From Pseudomonadota bacterium (GTDB taxonomy: Bacteria; Pseudomonadota; Gammaproteobacteria; Acidiferrobacterales; UBA6901), in assembly GCA_021785515.1 (NCBI GenBank), contig JAJYEX010000001.1:186001-250000 (forward strand): DNA of 64,000 nucleotides, given 5' to 3'. The position numbers were made by a program, and so were the translations under genes. Positions 19,930-31,029 of this stretch are shown piece by piece. Positions within the stretch are counted from its first letter, which is position 1, and each line of letters opens with the position of its first letter. The notes under the pieces are model-generated. The model ran no database searches. It saw only the letters and a list, made by a program, of their open reading frames with translations, and was not told the origin of the DNA.

Positions 19930-22900
19930 ATGGACTCCAACTGGATTCGCATCAAAGGTGCGCGCCAAAACAACCTCAAGAACCTCCACCTGCGGCTGCC
20001 GCTCAATGAACTGATCGTGGTCACCGGCGTAAGCGGCAGCGGCAAATCGTCCCTGGCGTTCGATACTGTCTTCGCTGAAGGCCAGCGACGCTACGTCGAG
20101 ACGTTTTCACCGTACGCGCGTCAGTTTTTGGATCGCATGGACAAGCCCAGCGTAGACGCCATAGACGGCATTCCACCCGCCATCGCCATTGATCAAATCA
20201 ATCCGGTGCGCACATCACGCTCGACAGTCGGCACAATGACCGAACTGAATGACCACCTCAAGCTTCTGTTTGCCAGAGCGGCGAAGCTGTATTGCGGCAG
20301 TTGTGCAAGGCCGGTCGTGCGCGACAACCCGGACAGCATTGTCGCGCAACTGATGGAGCACGTTTCGCGCGAGGCCGAGCGCGCGCTCATCGTCTTTGCG
20401 GTTCGGGTGCCGACCTCATTGAACGAGAGCCAAGCGGCCGAGCTGCTTGCCACCCAGGGCTACACCCGCCTGCGGCAAAGCGGCCCGGGCCTGATGGAGG
20501 TAATCCAGGACCGTGTCCGGCTGGTACCGGAAAACCGGACACGCATTGTCGAAAGTCTTGAGGTCGCCCTCAAGGCCGGTCGTGGACGGGTCTCCGTTTA
20601 CCCTCTCGGATCACAGGACCAGGAGGGGCGGCCGTGGCGCTTTTCCTCAGGGCTGCATTGCCCCGACTGCGACATCGAGTACAGCGATCCGGTTCCGAAC
20701 CTGTTTTCGTTTAATTCCCCGATCGGCGCCTGCACAAGCTGCCGGGGTTTCGGCCGCATCATGAGGATAGATTACGCACTGGTGGTGCCGGACAAATCCA
20801 GATCGCTAGCGGCCGGAGCGGTCAAACCCTGGCAGACCGAAAGTTACCGCGAACACCAGTCCAACCTCATGCGGTTCGCACGTCGAAAGGGTATTCCGAC
20901 CGATGTGCCATGGAGCCGCCTGTCCCCCGCCCAGCAGCAGTGGGTGCTGGAAGGAGAGGCTACACCAACGAAAGCCGGATGGTACGGGGTACGCCGCTTC
21001 TTTGACCGGCTGGAAACCAGAAGCTACCACATGCACATCCGCGTGCTGCTGTCGAAATACCGTTCCTATCTGACCTGTCCCGCGTGTGGCGGCGCGCGAC
21101 TGAAGCCGGAGGCGCTGCTGTGGCGCCTCGGCACTGGCACCGATACGTCGGTCTGGCATGGGCCGGCCTCTGCTTCCACCAGCAGCGCCGTCCAGACTCA
21201 CGTTCCGGGGGTCACGATTCACGACATTGCACTTCTTCCGCTGGCACAGTGCCAGGAGTATTTCGCACAACTTCGCCTGAGCGCCCCGCTGGACGAAGCG
21301 ACAGAACTGCTGCTCGCTGAGGTGCGGGCGCGCCTGGACTATCTGACGGAGGTCGGATTGGGCTATCTGACCCTGGACCGGCAATCGCGCACCCTGTCCG
21401 GCGGTGAGGTGCAGCGTATCAATCTCGCCACTGCCCTCGGGACCTCCCTGGTAAACGCGCTGTTCGTCCTCGATGAACCCACGATCGGACTGCATTCACG
21501 CGATGTTCAGCGGCTGCTGGCCGTGCTCCGGAAGCTGCGTGACGCCGGCAATTCTCTGCTTGTGGTGGAACATGATCCGCAGCTCATGCTGGGTGCGGAT
21601 CATGTTCTGGAACTTGGGCCCGGACCCGGAGAACGTGGCGGCCAGAAGGTATTTTATGGTACTCCCGAAAGCCTGTTGCGGTCGCGCCGCTCGCTGACGG
21701 CATGTTATCTGAGGGGCGAAAAACCCATTTCGGCGCAGACAAGGCCGGAGACCGGATCCATCGAATCAGGTCCCACGATCGATATCCTGGGCGCAGCCGC
21801 CAACAACCTAAAGAACATCGACGTCCAGATACCGCTGAACCGGATGGTGTCCATTACCGGAGTATCCGGCTCCGGAAAATCTACCCTGATGGTCGACATC
21901 TGCTACAACGCGTTACGCAAACTGAAGGGTCTTCCCGCCGGACCGGCCGGCCCACATCGGGAGCTGCGGGGGCATGAACATCTGGACGATGTCATCCTGG
22001 TCAACCAGGCGCCCATCGGGAAAACCTCCCGCTCAAATCCGGCGAGCTATGTGGGCGCCTTCGACTCCATACGCAAAATGTTCGCGGCGCACCCGCTCGC
22101 CGTGCAGCGCGGCTATTCAGCCGGAACCTTCAGCTTTAATTCCGGCACGGGCCGCTGCCCCGTGTGCCAGGGATCGGGCTTTGAGCACGTCGAGATGCAG
22201 TTTCTGAGTGACGTCTACATACGGTGTCCGGAGTGTGACGGCCGACGCTACCGCAGCGAAATTCTGGAAGTAAAGCTGCTTGCGGCCAGCCGGACAGACA
22301 GCATGACCGATCGTCAGCGCCGGCGTGGACGACTTCGAAGCACCGAAGCACCGACCGCGGCATCGATCGCCGACGTGCTTGACATGACTGTTTCGGAAGC
22401 GGCGCGGTTCTTTTCGGGCCAGCAGGACTTGCAGCAGGCGCTTGAGCCGCTGTCGGCCGTCGGGCTGTCTTATCTGAAACTCGGACAACCGGTTCCGACC
22501 CTGTCAGGAGGCGAAGCGCAACGTCTCAAGCTGGCCGGCCATCTGGCCGGGGCGCGCCGTCAGCGCACCCCGGGACGGTCCATCCTGTTTCTCTTCGACG
22601 AGCCGACCACCGGGCTGCACTTTGACGACATCGCCACACTGCTGCGCGCATTCCGTCGCCTTCTGGACGAGAACCACTCCGTGGTCGTGATCGAACACAA
22701 CCTTGATGTCATACGGTCCTCGGACTGGGTCATCGATCTCGGCCCCGAAGGCGGCGATGCGGGCGGCACCGTCATGTGCACCGGCACGCCGGAGCAGATA
22801 CTCCGGCATTCCTCGAGCCACACCGCCAGGGCGTTGCGCGAATACCTGGCGGGCGGCGTCCGGACCGCGGAGCAGCGGGCCGGCATTGTCACGCCCGCGG

Positions 22901-25566
22901 TGGCGGCGCTACCGCAGCGGCGGGATGGGGTCATCCGTGTCTGGAACGCACGTGAACACAACCTGAAAGGCGTCGATCTCGAGATTCCGCGCGGACGTTT
23001 CACGGTGATCACCGGCATCTCGGGATCCGGAAAGAGCACTGTCGCATTCGACATCCTGTTTGCCGAGGGACAGCGCCGCTATCTGGAATCCCTCAACGCC
23101 TACGCGCGGCAGTTCGTGCAGCCTGCGGCGCGCCCCGATGTCGATGCCATTCGCGGCATTCCGCCAACTGTGGCCATTGAACAACGTACCAGTCGCGGCG
23201 GGCGCAAGAGCACGGTGGCCACGCTTACTGAGATTCACCACTTTCTACGGCTACTCTTTGTCAAACTCGGAGTTCAACACTGTCCCGACTGCCGCATACC
23301 GATCGAGTCACAGAGTTTTGATTCCGTACTGGGCCGGATCTTGCGCGAGTTTCGCAATCGGCGGGTCACCGTGCTGGCGCCGCTGGTCACGGCCCGGAAG
23401 GGCTATTATACCGACCTGGCGCAATGGGCCCGTGCCCGGGGCCACGACCGTCTGCGCGTTGATGGCAACTACCTCGACACGTCGATGTGGCCCCGCCTCG
23501 ACCGCTTTCGCGAGCACAGCATTGAACTGCCTGTCGATACAATCGACGTGACCCCCGCGAACGAACAGCGCTTGCGCGCGTCGGCGGAACGCGCCCTTGC
23601 CCTCGGAAAGGGAAACATGCAGCTGCTACCGGAACGGGATGGCCGCAAGCACCTGTCTGCCACGCCGGTGCTGTTTTCCACAAACCGCTCATGCAGACGG
23701 TGCGGGCGAGGATTCGATGCCCTCGATCCACGTCTGTTTTCGTACAACTCGCCGCATGGATGGTGTCCAGGCTGTTACGGCACGGGGGTACAGTTGTCAG
23801 GATTCGATGCCGCCCAGACCGGTGAGGAAATCTGGTGGAACGAGTGGTGGGAGGGAGAGGAGCGCACCTGTCCTCAGTGCAACGGACAACGGCTAAACCC
23901 CATCGCACTGGCGGTGCGCTTCCAGAACCAGTCCATCGCGGAATTCGGGGCCATGTCGGTGAACAATGCAGACCGGTTGTTCGGACGGTTGCGGCTGGCG
24001 GGACGAGAGGCGGCGATAGCGCGCGATGTCCTGACAGAACTCAGCGCGCGTCTCGGATTCTTGACGCGCGTCGGACTTGGCTACCTCACCCTCGACCGGG
24101 CCGCGCCGACCCTGTCGGGTGGCGAAGCGCAACGCATCCGGCTCGCCGCGCAGCTGGGATCAAATCTGCGGGGGGTATGCTATATCCTCGACGAACCCAC
24201 CATCGGCCTGCATCCGCACGATAACCGGATGCTGCTCGACGCTCTGCAGGTACTGCGGCGAAACGGCAACACCCTGGTGGTCGTGGAACACGACGAAGAG
24301 ACCATACGCAAGGCGCAATACGTGGTGGATCTGGGTCCGGGTGCCGGCGCAAACGGCGGGCGCGTGGTGGCCACCGGAACGCTGCGCGATCTCCTGGCAA
24401 ATCCCGCATCGGTAACCGGACGCTGCCTCGCGAACCCGATGGAGCATCCTGCCAGTCCGCGCCGGCCGGTGCATCAACGCGGCAAAAACGCTACACCTGC
24501 CATCATTATCGAACACGCCAAACTTCACAACCTTAAGGACCTTACGGTTCATATACCCCTTGGACGGCTCGTCTGCGTCACCGGCGTAAGCGGCAGCGGC
24601 AAAAGCACCCTGGTAAGGCAGATCCTGCACGAAAACCTGCGGCGGGCTTTGCGCCGGCATCGTGGCCGCGCGCCGGCGCCGCTCGGCTGCAGCGCAGTCC
24701 GGGGCATCGAGGCTGTTGCCCGGGTCCTGGAAGTCGATCAGACGCCGGTCGGAAAAACACCGCGCTCATGTCCGGCAACCTACGTCGGATTCTGGGACGC
24801 GGTCCGGCGGCTGTTTTCCAGCACCGTCGAGGCGCGATTGCGTGGATACGCCCCGGCCAGGTTCTCCTTCAACGTACCGGGTGGCCGCTGCGAGACCTGC
24901 GAAGGGCAGGGAACCAGGAAAATTGAGATGAGCTTTTTGCCGGATGTGACAGTACCTTGCGAGGCCTGTGGGGGTACCCGGTTCGCCGCAGAAACCCTGG
25001 CAGTGCGGTTCAAGGACCGCAGCATTGCCGACGTACTCGCGATGAGCGTCGATGAAGCGGCAACATTTTTCTCGGCCCACAAGAACATCCACCTGGCACT
25101 GCGCCTGCTCCAGGATGTCGGGCTCGGCTACCTGACTCTCGGTCAGCCCAGCCCCACGCTTTCCGGTGGCGAAGCGCAGCGTATCAAGCTCGTGACCGAG
25201 CTGGCCAAGCCGGCCCGGACTGGCGAGCTGCGGCCGCGGACTGCGGATGCCGGATCCGACCGACACACGCTTTATGTTCTCGACGAACCCACCGTCGGAC
25301 TGCACATGGCAGACGTGGGCCGGCTGATACACACACTTCACAGCCTCGCGTCATCTGGAAACACCGTGGTCGTCATCGAACACAATCTCGATGTCATGGC
25401 GGAGGCGGACTGGATCATAGATCTGGGACCGGAGGGCGGCGACCGGGGCGGCCGTATTGTGGCTCAGGGCGCGCCGGCCGTCATCATGCGGGCGCGACGC
25501 TCTCATACGGCGCGTGCGCTCTCCGCGTTTCTGCGTCGGCGCGGCTATCGGAACCGCAACCACTGA
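19930..25566 (+). CDS. uvrA: Excinuclease ABC subunit A, double-length (four NBDs, 1878 aa)
   Basis: Four Walker A motifs ([36 protein letters not shown]), four LSGGE signatures, repeated CxxC zinc modules. Confidence 0.95.
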   Translation: MDSNWIRIKGARQNNLKNLHLRLPLNELIVVTGVSGSGKSSLAFDTVFAEGQRRYVETFSPYARQFLDRMDKPSVDAIDGIPPAIAIDQINPVRTSRSTVGTMTELNDHLKLLFARAAKLYCGSCARPVVRDNPDSIVAQLMEHVSREAERALIVFAVRVPTSLNESQAAELLATQGYTRLRQSGPGLMEVIQDRVRLVPENRTRIVESLEVALKAGRGRVSVYPLGSQDQEGRPWRFSSGLHCPDCDIEYSDPVPNLFSFNSPIGACTSCRGFGRIMRIDYALVVPDKSRSLAAGAVKPWQTESYREHQSNLMRFARRKGIPTDVPWSRLSPAQQQWVLEGEATPTKAGWYGVRRFFDRLETRSYHMHIRVLLSKYRSYLTCPACGGARLKPEALLWRLGTGTDTSVWHGPASASTSSAVQTHVPGVTIHDIALLPLAQCQEYFAQLRLSAPLDEATELLLAEVRARLDYLTEVGLGYLTLDRQSRTLSGGEVQRINLATALGTSLVNALFVLDEPTIGLHSRDVQRLLAVLRKLRDAGNSLLVVEHDPQLMLGADHVLELGPGPGERGGQKVFYGTPESLLRSRRSLTACYLRGEKPISAQTRPETGSIESGPTIDILGAAANNLKNIDVQIPLNRMVSITGVSGSGKSTLMVDICYNALRKLKGLPAGPAGPHRELRGHEHLDDVILVNQAPIGKTSRSNPASYVGAFDSIRKMFAAHPLAVQRGYSAGTFSFNSGTGRCPVCQGSGFEHVEMQFLSDVYIRCPECDGRRYRSEILEVKLLAASRTDSMTDRQRRRGRLRSTEAPTAASIADVLDMTVSEAARFFSGQQDLQQALEPLSAVGLSYLKLGQPVPTLSGGEAQRLKLAGHLAGARRQRTPGRSILFLFDEPTTGLHFDDIATLLRAFRRLLDENHSVVVIEHNLDVIRSSDWVIDLGPEGGDAGGTVMCTGTPEQILRHSSSHTARALREYLAGGVRTAEQRAGIVTPAVAALPQRRDGVIRVWNAREHNLKGVDLEIPRGRFTVITGISGSGKSTVAFDILFAEGQRRYLESLNAYARQFVQPAARPDVDAIRGIPPTVAIEQRTSRGGRKSTVATLTEIHHFLRLLFVKLGVQHCPDCRIPIESQSFDSVLGRILREFRNRRVTVLAPLVTARKGYYTDLAQWARARGHDRLRVDGNYLDTSMWPRLDRFREHSIELPVDTIDVTPANEQRLRASAERALALGKGNMQLLPERDGRKHLSATPVLFSTNRSCRRCGRGFDALDPRLFSYNSPHGWCPGCYGTGVQLSGFDAAQTGEEIWWNEWWEGEERTCPQCNGQRLNPIALAVRFQNQSIAEFGAMSVNNADRLFGRLRLAGREAAIARDVLTELSARLGFLTRVGLGYLTLDRAAPTLSGGEAQRIRLAAQLGSNLRGVCYILDEPTIGLHPHDNRMLLDALQVLRRNGNTLVVVEHDEETIRKAQYVVDLGPGAGANGGRVVATGTLRDLLANPASVTGRCLANPMEHPASPRRPVHQRGKNATPAIIIEHAKLHNLKDLTVHIPLGRLVCVTGVSGSGKSTLVRQILHENLRRALRRHRGRAPAPLGCSAVRGIEAVARVLEVDQTPVGKTPRSCPATYVGFWDAVRRLFSSTVEARLRGYAPARFSFNVPGGRCETCEGQGTRKIEMSFLPDVTVPCEACGGTRFAAETLAVRFKDRSIADVLAMSVDEAATFFSAHKNIHLALRLLQDVGLGYLTLGQPSPTLSGGEAQRIKLVTELAKPARTGELRPRTADAGSDRHTLYVLDEPTVGLHMADVGRLIHTLHSLASSGNTVVVIEHNLDVMAEADWIIDLGPEGGDRGGRIVAQGAPAVIMRARRSHTARALSAFLRRRGYRNRNH

Positions 25567-25764
25567 CGGCCTGGTCTGCAACCGCAGCCGGACGCGCCTC
25601 CTTGCGGCACGCCCGGCAATCGGCGGGCCCTGCCGGCGCCGAAATGTTGTGTCTGACTTGAGCGCGAGACGTGCTTGGCGCAGAATCCATTGATCGCCAG
25701 AAATCACCGCGGGCAGCATGATGCAGCAGCCCTTGCCGCCCGCCGTCATCGGAGAAACCGGCGG

Positions 25765-26622
25765 ATGAATGCGCGTAAACTCAAGCAGTCCATCTCGGCG
25801 CTGACCGTATCGGAAGGCGCTGGGGTCACGGTGCACAGGACGATCGGAACACCGGCCCTGCGTCAGCTCGATCCTTTCCTGATGCTGGACCATTTCGGCA
25901 GCGACAACCCGGATGAATATATTGCCGGATTTCCTGATCATCCCCACCGAGGATTCGTCACGCTCACGTACATGATCGATGGGCACATGCTGCATCAGGA
26001 CAGCATGGGCAGTCGCGGCGATCTGCAAGCCGGCTCTGTCCAGTGGATGAAAGCAGCGAGTGGCGTCATTCACTCCGAAATGCCGCAGCAGACCAACGGC
26101 CTCATGCGCGGCTTTCAGCTGTGGATAAACCTGCCGGCAACGGAAAAAATGGGCCGTCCCGCCTACCAGGACTTTCCGTCCGCGCGCATACCGGTGGCCC
26201 ACGCCGGCGGCGCCACGGTCAAAATCATCAGTGGAGCATACGCGGGGCAGCGCGGCCCGGTGGATGATCCGCATACCGCGGTCACGTACCTGGATGTGTC
26301 GCTGACACCGAACAACGAATTCAGCCACGACCTGCCGGCGGGCCTCAATGCGTTTGTCTACGTATACGAGGGACGCATCGGAATCGCTTCCGACTCGGTG
26401 AACACCCACACGCTGGCGGTACTTGGGGCGGGCGACCGGGTTTCCCTGGTCGCTGGTGATGGTGGCGCACGCCTGATCCTGGTTGCCGGCCGTCCGCTGC
26501 ACGAACCGGTCGTCCAGTACGGGCCGTTCGTCATGAACACTGAAGATGAAATCCGCCAGGCGGTAGACGACTATCGACACGACCGCCTTGTCCGCACGGA
26601 AGCCAGCCGGAATTCGTTCTGA
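25765..26622 (+). CDS. Pirin family protein
   Basis: LDPFLMLDHFG, FPDHPHRGFVTLTYMIDGHMLHQDSMGSRGDLQAGSVQWMKAASGVIHSEMP. Confidence 0.93.
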   Translation: MNARKLKQSISALTVSEGAGVTVHRTIGTPALRQLDPFLMLDHFGSDNPDEYIAGFPDHPHRGFVTLTYMIDGHMLHQDSMGSRGDLQAGSVQWMKAASGVIHSEMPQQTNGLMRGFQLWINLPATEKMGRPAYQDFPSARIPVAHAGGATVKIISGAYAGQRGPVDDPHTAVTYLDVSLTPNNEFSHDLPAGLNAFVYVYEGRIGIASDSVNTHTLAVLGAGDRVSLVAGDGGARLILVAGRPLHEPVVQYGPFVMNTEDEIRQAVDDYRHDRLVRTEASRNSF

Positions 26623-26657
26623 CCCGGGACATCTCCGGTTCGCGGATGCAGGACCGG

Positions 26658-26969
26658 CTAGGCCCGCCCAGCATTGGTGTCGGAGGGCGAATGATAGTAT
26701 TCGCTCTCCTCGGCGAACTGCTTGACCATACGCTGCAATTCCGCGAGCCGCAGACCGGCGGTGTTGATAGACACACAGTCCTCACAGCGTGGATCTCCGC
26801 AGGGCTGGCGCGAATAGAGCCAGTATTGCACGGCCCCGGCCAGGAGGCCGTCGGCTATATCCCACCGATCGGCCTCCTCATTACTGTTTGCCTGGCTGTT
26901 CCCGAGCTCTACAGCGCCATGAAATACCTCGTTGAAAACCTCATCCGGGTCCGTCTCGGCATTCTTCAT
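26658..26969 (-). CDS. Hypothetical protein with CGDPRCEDC cysteine motif (103 aa)
   Basis: ORF from MKNAETDPDEVFNEVF; convergent with pirin. Confidence 0.6.
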   Translation of the reverse strand: MKNAETDPDEVFNEVFHGAVELGNSQANSNEEADRWDIADGLLAGAVQYWLYSRQPCGDPRCEDCVSINTAGLRLAELQRMVKQFAEESEYYHSPSDTNAGRA

Positions 26970-27086
26970 ATCTAAAGTCCCTCGCCCATCATTGCAGAAC
27001 GTGCCACTGCAGTGTACCAGATCCGTATTAAGCTTCGGCGGCACCCGATAACTGACCGGCATAGGCCGTCCTGGTCGCTGCCAACC

Positions 27087-28094
27087 CTAATCCGCCACCG
27101 CCGACGCTACCAGCGCCACGTCTGCAGACTTGACCGAGTCGAGATCGAATTTCCGGGCGGCGGCAGCCATGCGCGTCAATGCCGCGGCAAGCGGCATCGG
27201 GGCGTCCGCATCCTTTTTCACCCGGACGTAACGCACGGGGTTGATGCGGGCCACGACATAGTTGCGAAGATACGGGGACCGGAATCCACGCGCCTGCAAA
27301 CCGGCAATGATCCTCCGGACGTCCGCATCGATCGCCTCGATTCGCGCCGCGAAACCCTCGCGTTCACGGATACTGGTCGCCAGGCGGCGTCCGCTGAACC
27401 GCTCGACTTTGCGCAGAAAGGGACTATAGGCACCGCCGGCGAACCGGCCGTGTTTTTCGTAGATTATCCCGAGGGTCAGCAGCTCCGGTAACTCAAACTC
27501 GGCGACGAAATCCGATTCCTTGGCTGTCCCACTGCGACTCGCGAGGCTTCGTGCCATGCGGATCACTTCCAGGCTGCGATCTTTGAGATTGTGCGGCTTT
27601 TCGGTATTCAGGGCCAGGATTCGGAAGGCAAGCTCCTCGTCCGGCGAAACGATGGCCATTATCTGGCGTAAACCGAGCACCTTGGCTGCCGCCAACCGAT
27701 GCCGGCCATTAGGCGTCCAGAGCTCCTGGTCCGGTCCCCGCACGACAATGAGCGGATCAAGAAAAGCCCCCGCTTCCTCGATCTTGCCCGCCAAGCGCCG
27801 GGTGTGGGTGGGCGACAGATCTCTCTGGAATGGGGTTGGTTGCACCGCTGAAATGGGCAATGCGGCCAGCAGCAAGGGTTTGCCCGACAAAGGCTCGCGA
27901 TAGGCACCGATGGCGGCGCCACCGACCTGACGCACCCGTTCGACCAGCGCGAGCACCTCGGGTGCATCCAGCCCGATCACAATTTCAGCGGCCGCTAGTC
28001 CGCGCTTCACTGCACGCGGGGTCAGCGCGGTACTGGACCTGCCTCGCCGGGCCGCCCTGGCGCCGCGTTTTCCCTTCACCTTAGCGGGTGTCAT
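27087..28094 (-). CDS. ParB/Srx-fold domain protein (orphan ParB-like)
   Basis: PISAVQPTPFQRDLSPTHTRRLAGKIEEAGAFLDPLIVV...WTPNGRHRLAAAKVLGL...AFRILALNTEKPHNL; no parA neighbour. Confidence 0.78.
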   Translation of the reverse strand: MTPAKVKGKRGARAARRGRSSTALTPRAVKRGLAAAEIVIGLDAPEVLALVERVRQVGGAAIGAYREPLSGKPLLLAALPISAVQPTPFQRDLSPTHTRRLAGKIEEAGAFLDPLIVVRGPDQELWTPNGRHRLAAAKVLGLRQIMAIVSPDEELAFRILALNTEKPHNLKDRSLEVIRMARSLASRSGTAKESDFVAEFELPELLTLGIIYEKHGRFAGGAYSPFLRKVERFSGRRLATSIREREGFAARIEAIDADVRRIIAGLQARGFRSPYLRNYVVARINPVRYVRVKKDADAPMPLAAALTRMAAAARKFDLDSVKSADVALVASAVAD

Positions 28095-28210
28095 CCGCGC
28101 GAGTGTAGCGAGAAACCGATACGCGCGGTACGGTCAGCCGCGGGACCCCGTCCCGACCGGACGCTCCGGCCCCGTCGCTTTTTCAGAAGCCGTCCGGCTG
28201 CCACTTACCC

Positions 28211-28915
28211 TCACCCACCAAACCGCGACGATCCCGTGTCGCCTTCACCGCGCGTGCGTTCAGTCGGACCAATATGAAAGACGTGCTCGACCAGCCGCGT
28301 CAGTCCGCGCTTGTGAAACCTGTCGTTTTCAGACAGCACATCCCGGGTACGCAAACGGTCGACGCGGTATTCCGGCCCGTACAGGTCCCGCACCTCCTGC
28401 TCGGGGACCGAGAACGGCGGGCCGGGCATCTGGTCCTGCGGGTAGTCCATGGTAACGAGAAGGATCTGGGCCGCAGATGGCAGCACCGAAGCCAGCTTGC
28501 GGACATAGTCCCGTCGCATTGGGGAAGGAAACGCGACGAGCGCCGCCCGGTCATAAACCGCCGTGACCCCTTCCAGATCAGCGACCGTCAGGTCGAACAC
28601 ATCGCCACGCAGCAGGGTGATCCCGCCCGCTTCCCAGCGCTCGAAGGGCGGCTGTGGCGTTACCTGCGCCCCCAAACCGTTCTCTGCATAGAAACTGCTC
28701 ACCGCGATAGGACTGAGCTCAGCGCCCAGTATGCGGTAACCGCCAGCCCGCAACCAGACCATGTCACGCGTGCGCCCGCAGAGCGGCACAAACACCAGGC
28801 TGCCGGCGGGCACACGCAAGTGCTCCCAATAATCCCTGAGGTGCGCATTGATATCGGACTGGTGAAAACCGATTTCGTTGTTCTGCCACCGTTCCAGCCA
28901 AAATTGCGATTCCAT
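28211..28915 (-). CDS. tpm: Thiopurine S-methyltransferase family protein
   Basis: MESQFWLERWQNNEIGFHQSDINAHLRDYW, VFVPLCGRTRDMVWLRAGGYRILGAELSPIAV. Confidence 0.93.
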   Translation of the reverse strand: MESQFWLERWQNNEIGFHQSDINAHLRDYWEHLRVPAGSLVFVPLCGRTRDMVWLRAGGYRILGAELSPIAVSSFYAENGLGAQVTPQPPFERWEAGGITLLRGDVFDLTVADLEGVTAVYDRAALVAFPSPMRRDYVRKLASVLPSAAQILLVTMDYPQDQMPGPPFSVPEQEVRDLYGPEYRVDRLRTRDVLSENDRFHKRGLTRLVEHVFHIGPTERTRGEGDTGSSRFGG

Positions 28916-29251
28916 GACAAGCTCCCGTGCCAACCGCCCCCATACGATAACAGCATCGATGCCGGCCGAGCACAATGGCCGGTCCGACCCCCGGGTGATT
29001 CCGACGTGACGAAATCGGGCCGCTAACAGTCAAAATACCGGACGGCGCCACACCCACCCACCAAACATCCACTACCGGCACCTCTGCAATCCCCGTCCCA
29101 TGTTAAGGACCTGGCTGGCGTTTCGGGAGAGCGGACGACCGTCAAAGCCCCGCAACGTATCCCAGGGTGCCGCAACACCATACAATCAAAAAACTTGAAA
29201 GGTAAAGTCCCTGACGCGGCACATCTCCATCTGCGGGACAACCGGGGCCGG

Positions 29252-29473
29252 CTAAGCGTAACCAAGCCACATGGCAACCAGGTATACCAGGGCCGCCAAC
29301 ACCAGAGTGGCGCCCCAGAAGGCCACCCACCGCTGCCGCCCCTTCAAACCGAGATGCACCAGAACGATGCCGATCAGAAGCGACAGCAACACCGTAAACA
29401 ACATCATATGGGCTCCGGAGTTTGTCGCTCCGCCCCGCGGGTAAGATCCGACGATTCGATATCGCATGAACAC
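29252..29473 (-). CDS. Small hypothetical membrane protein (73 aa)
   Basis: Two predicted TM stretches (MLFTVLLSLLIGIVLVHLGL; WVAFWGATLVLAALVYLVAMWLG). Confidence 0.45.
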   Translation of the reverse strand: MFMRYRIVGSYPRGGATNSGAHMMLFTVLLSLLIGIVLVHLGLKGRQRWVAFWGATLVLAALVYLVAMWLGYA

Positions 29474-29581
29474 CCTTCCTGTTGTGGTCCCTTCCGTCGC
29501 CGTCTACCCGGACACACACAGACCACAGCTCTGGTCCGTGCCGGCTGCTGTCCCCGGCTCCACCGGATGAACGGTTCCCGG

Positions 29582-29623
29582 CCAAGTCTGACTTGGATCA
29601 AATCACAAAACCCGGGTTTTGTG
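29582..29623. promoter_or_regulatory. Two adjacent perfect dyads, CCAAGTC-T-GACTTGG (29582-29596) and CACAAAACCCGGGTTTTGTG (29604-29623), followed by TATAAA
   Basis: Exact inverted repeats read from sequence; TATAAA at 29624-29629. Confidence 0.6.
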
Positions 29624-29871
29624 TATAAACGAGTCGTGACGAATGTGCGGTCCGACGATGGCGCGAATTCCTTTTTCAGCTGCGGAAATCCGGCGCCACC
29701 GAAATGGCCGGATATTTCCCGGACAGACGGCGGATATCAACGCCGCAGGGCGTCCACCGTCGGCACCGGAACAGGCGCTCCGAGCGGAATCCGCGGCAAC
29801 CTGTGCGCGGGGATGCAGACCGCCGGATATGACAACACGCCGAAATTTTGCAGCAAAACAGGACGCTCGCC

Positions 29872-30435
29872 ATGACTACTCCACTGCAGATCACCGTACG
29901 CGATATGCCCCGTTCGCAGGCATTGGACGAAACCATCCGCAAGAAGCTCGACAAGCTCGGCCGGTTCTACGGCCAGATCACGAGTTGCCGCGTCCTGGTC
30001 GAGGCCGTAAGCCGGCACCAGCGGCAGGGACAGCGGTACCAAGTCCGTATTGATATCACGGTGCCAGGAGATGAAATCGTGATAACGCGCGATCCGGCCA
30101 GAGACAGCGCACACGAAGATGTCTATGTTGCCATCCGCGATGCGTTCGATTCGGCTCGCCGGCAGCTTCAGGATTTTGCACGACGCGAACGGGGTGAGGT
30201 GAAAATTCATGATAGCGTCCACCATGCGCGCGTGTCGCAGCTTTTTCCTGCCCAGGGATACGGCTTCCTGCGTACGCCCGACAACCGTGATGTTTACTTC
30301 CACGAAAACTGTCTGCGCGACCTGGAGCTGGACCGCCTCGACGTGGGCACAGCGGTCATCTATGCAGAGGAAGAAGGACTTGAAGGGCCACAGGCAATCT
30401 GGGTGGCCAACGGCAAACACAGCGCCGTCGACTGA
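29872..30435 (+). CDS. HPF/RaiA-family ribosome-associated domain fused to a cold-shock-like domain
   Basis: N-terminal MTTPLQITVRDMPRSQALDETIRKKLDKLGRFYGQITSCRVLVE (HPF/S30AE-like); C-terminal QGYGFLRTPDNRDVYFHENCL (CSD RNP1/RNP2-like). Confidence 0.85.
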   Translation: MTTPLQITVRDMPRSQALDETIRKKLDKLGRFYGQITSCRVLVEAVSRHQRQGQRYQVRIDITVPGDEIVITRDPARDSAHEDVYVAIRDAFDSARRQLQDFARRERGEVKIHDSVHHARVSQLFPAQGYGFLRTPDNRDVYFHENCLRDLELDRLDVGTAVIYAEEEGLEGPQAIWVANGKHSAVD

Positions 30436-30450
30436 CCGGTGATACACCGG

Positions 30451-30906
30451 TTACGGGCGTTCACGCACCAGCAGCACCGGAGCCGGAGAAAGGCGCATCA
30501 CGCCCTCGGCAACGCTGCCAAGAAACAGATGGTCGAGCCCGCGGCGTCCGTGCGTACCCATCACAATCAGGTCTGCCGGCCAGCGGCGGGCCTCTTCCAC
30601 AATGACCTTGGCTACGCGCTGACCGGGCCTTTCGACCTCCAGCAACTTGGTCTCAACCTCGACCCCCTCGTGCCTGGCCAGTTGCTGCGCCTTCTCCAGA
30701 AGGTTGCGTGCAAAACTGCGCGCCGATTCCCGGATCTGCTCGAGACCGATAGGAGTGAACTCGGAATCCCACACATCAATGGCGGAATCCACGATATTGA
30801 TTATGCGCAGGCCGGTTGATTGGCTGCGGGCAAGCTTGATGGCCTCCCGTAGCGCGGTGTCCGCTGTATCGCTGCCATCCACCGGAACCAGTATATTCTT
30901 GTACAC
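30451..30906 (-). CDS. Universal stress protein (UspA family)
   Basis: YKNILVPVDGSDTADTALREA..., IVMGTHGRRGLDHLFLGSVAEGVMRLSPAPVLLVRE. GTG start preceded by GGAGGT. Confidence 0.92.
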   Translation of the reverse strand: MYKNILVPVDGSDTADTALREAIKLARSQSTGLRIINIVDSAIDVWDSEFTPIGLEQIRESARSFARNLLEKAQQLARHEGVEVETKLLEVERPGQRVAKVIVEEARRWPADLIVMGTHGRRGLDHLFLGSVAEGVMRLSPAPVLLVRERP

Positions 30907-31029
30907 GACGCACCTCCATTCACCCGTCTGCACCATGTCTGCCCTTAGCGCTGGCATTGTATACCCGTTTAGCCTGGGAGGCGCACGCGTCCAGCCGGCC
31001 ATCCGGTACTGCAACCCGTGAACCCAACC

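Noticed and set aside
27087-28094. Plasmid- or chromosome-partition locus
   Set aside because: Only a ParB-like gene; no parA, no visible parS repeats, no replication genes.
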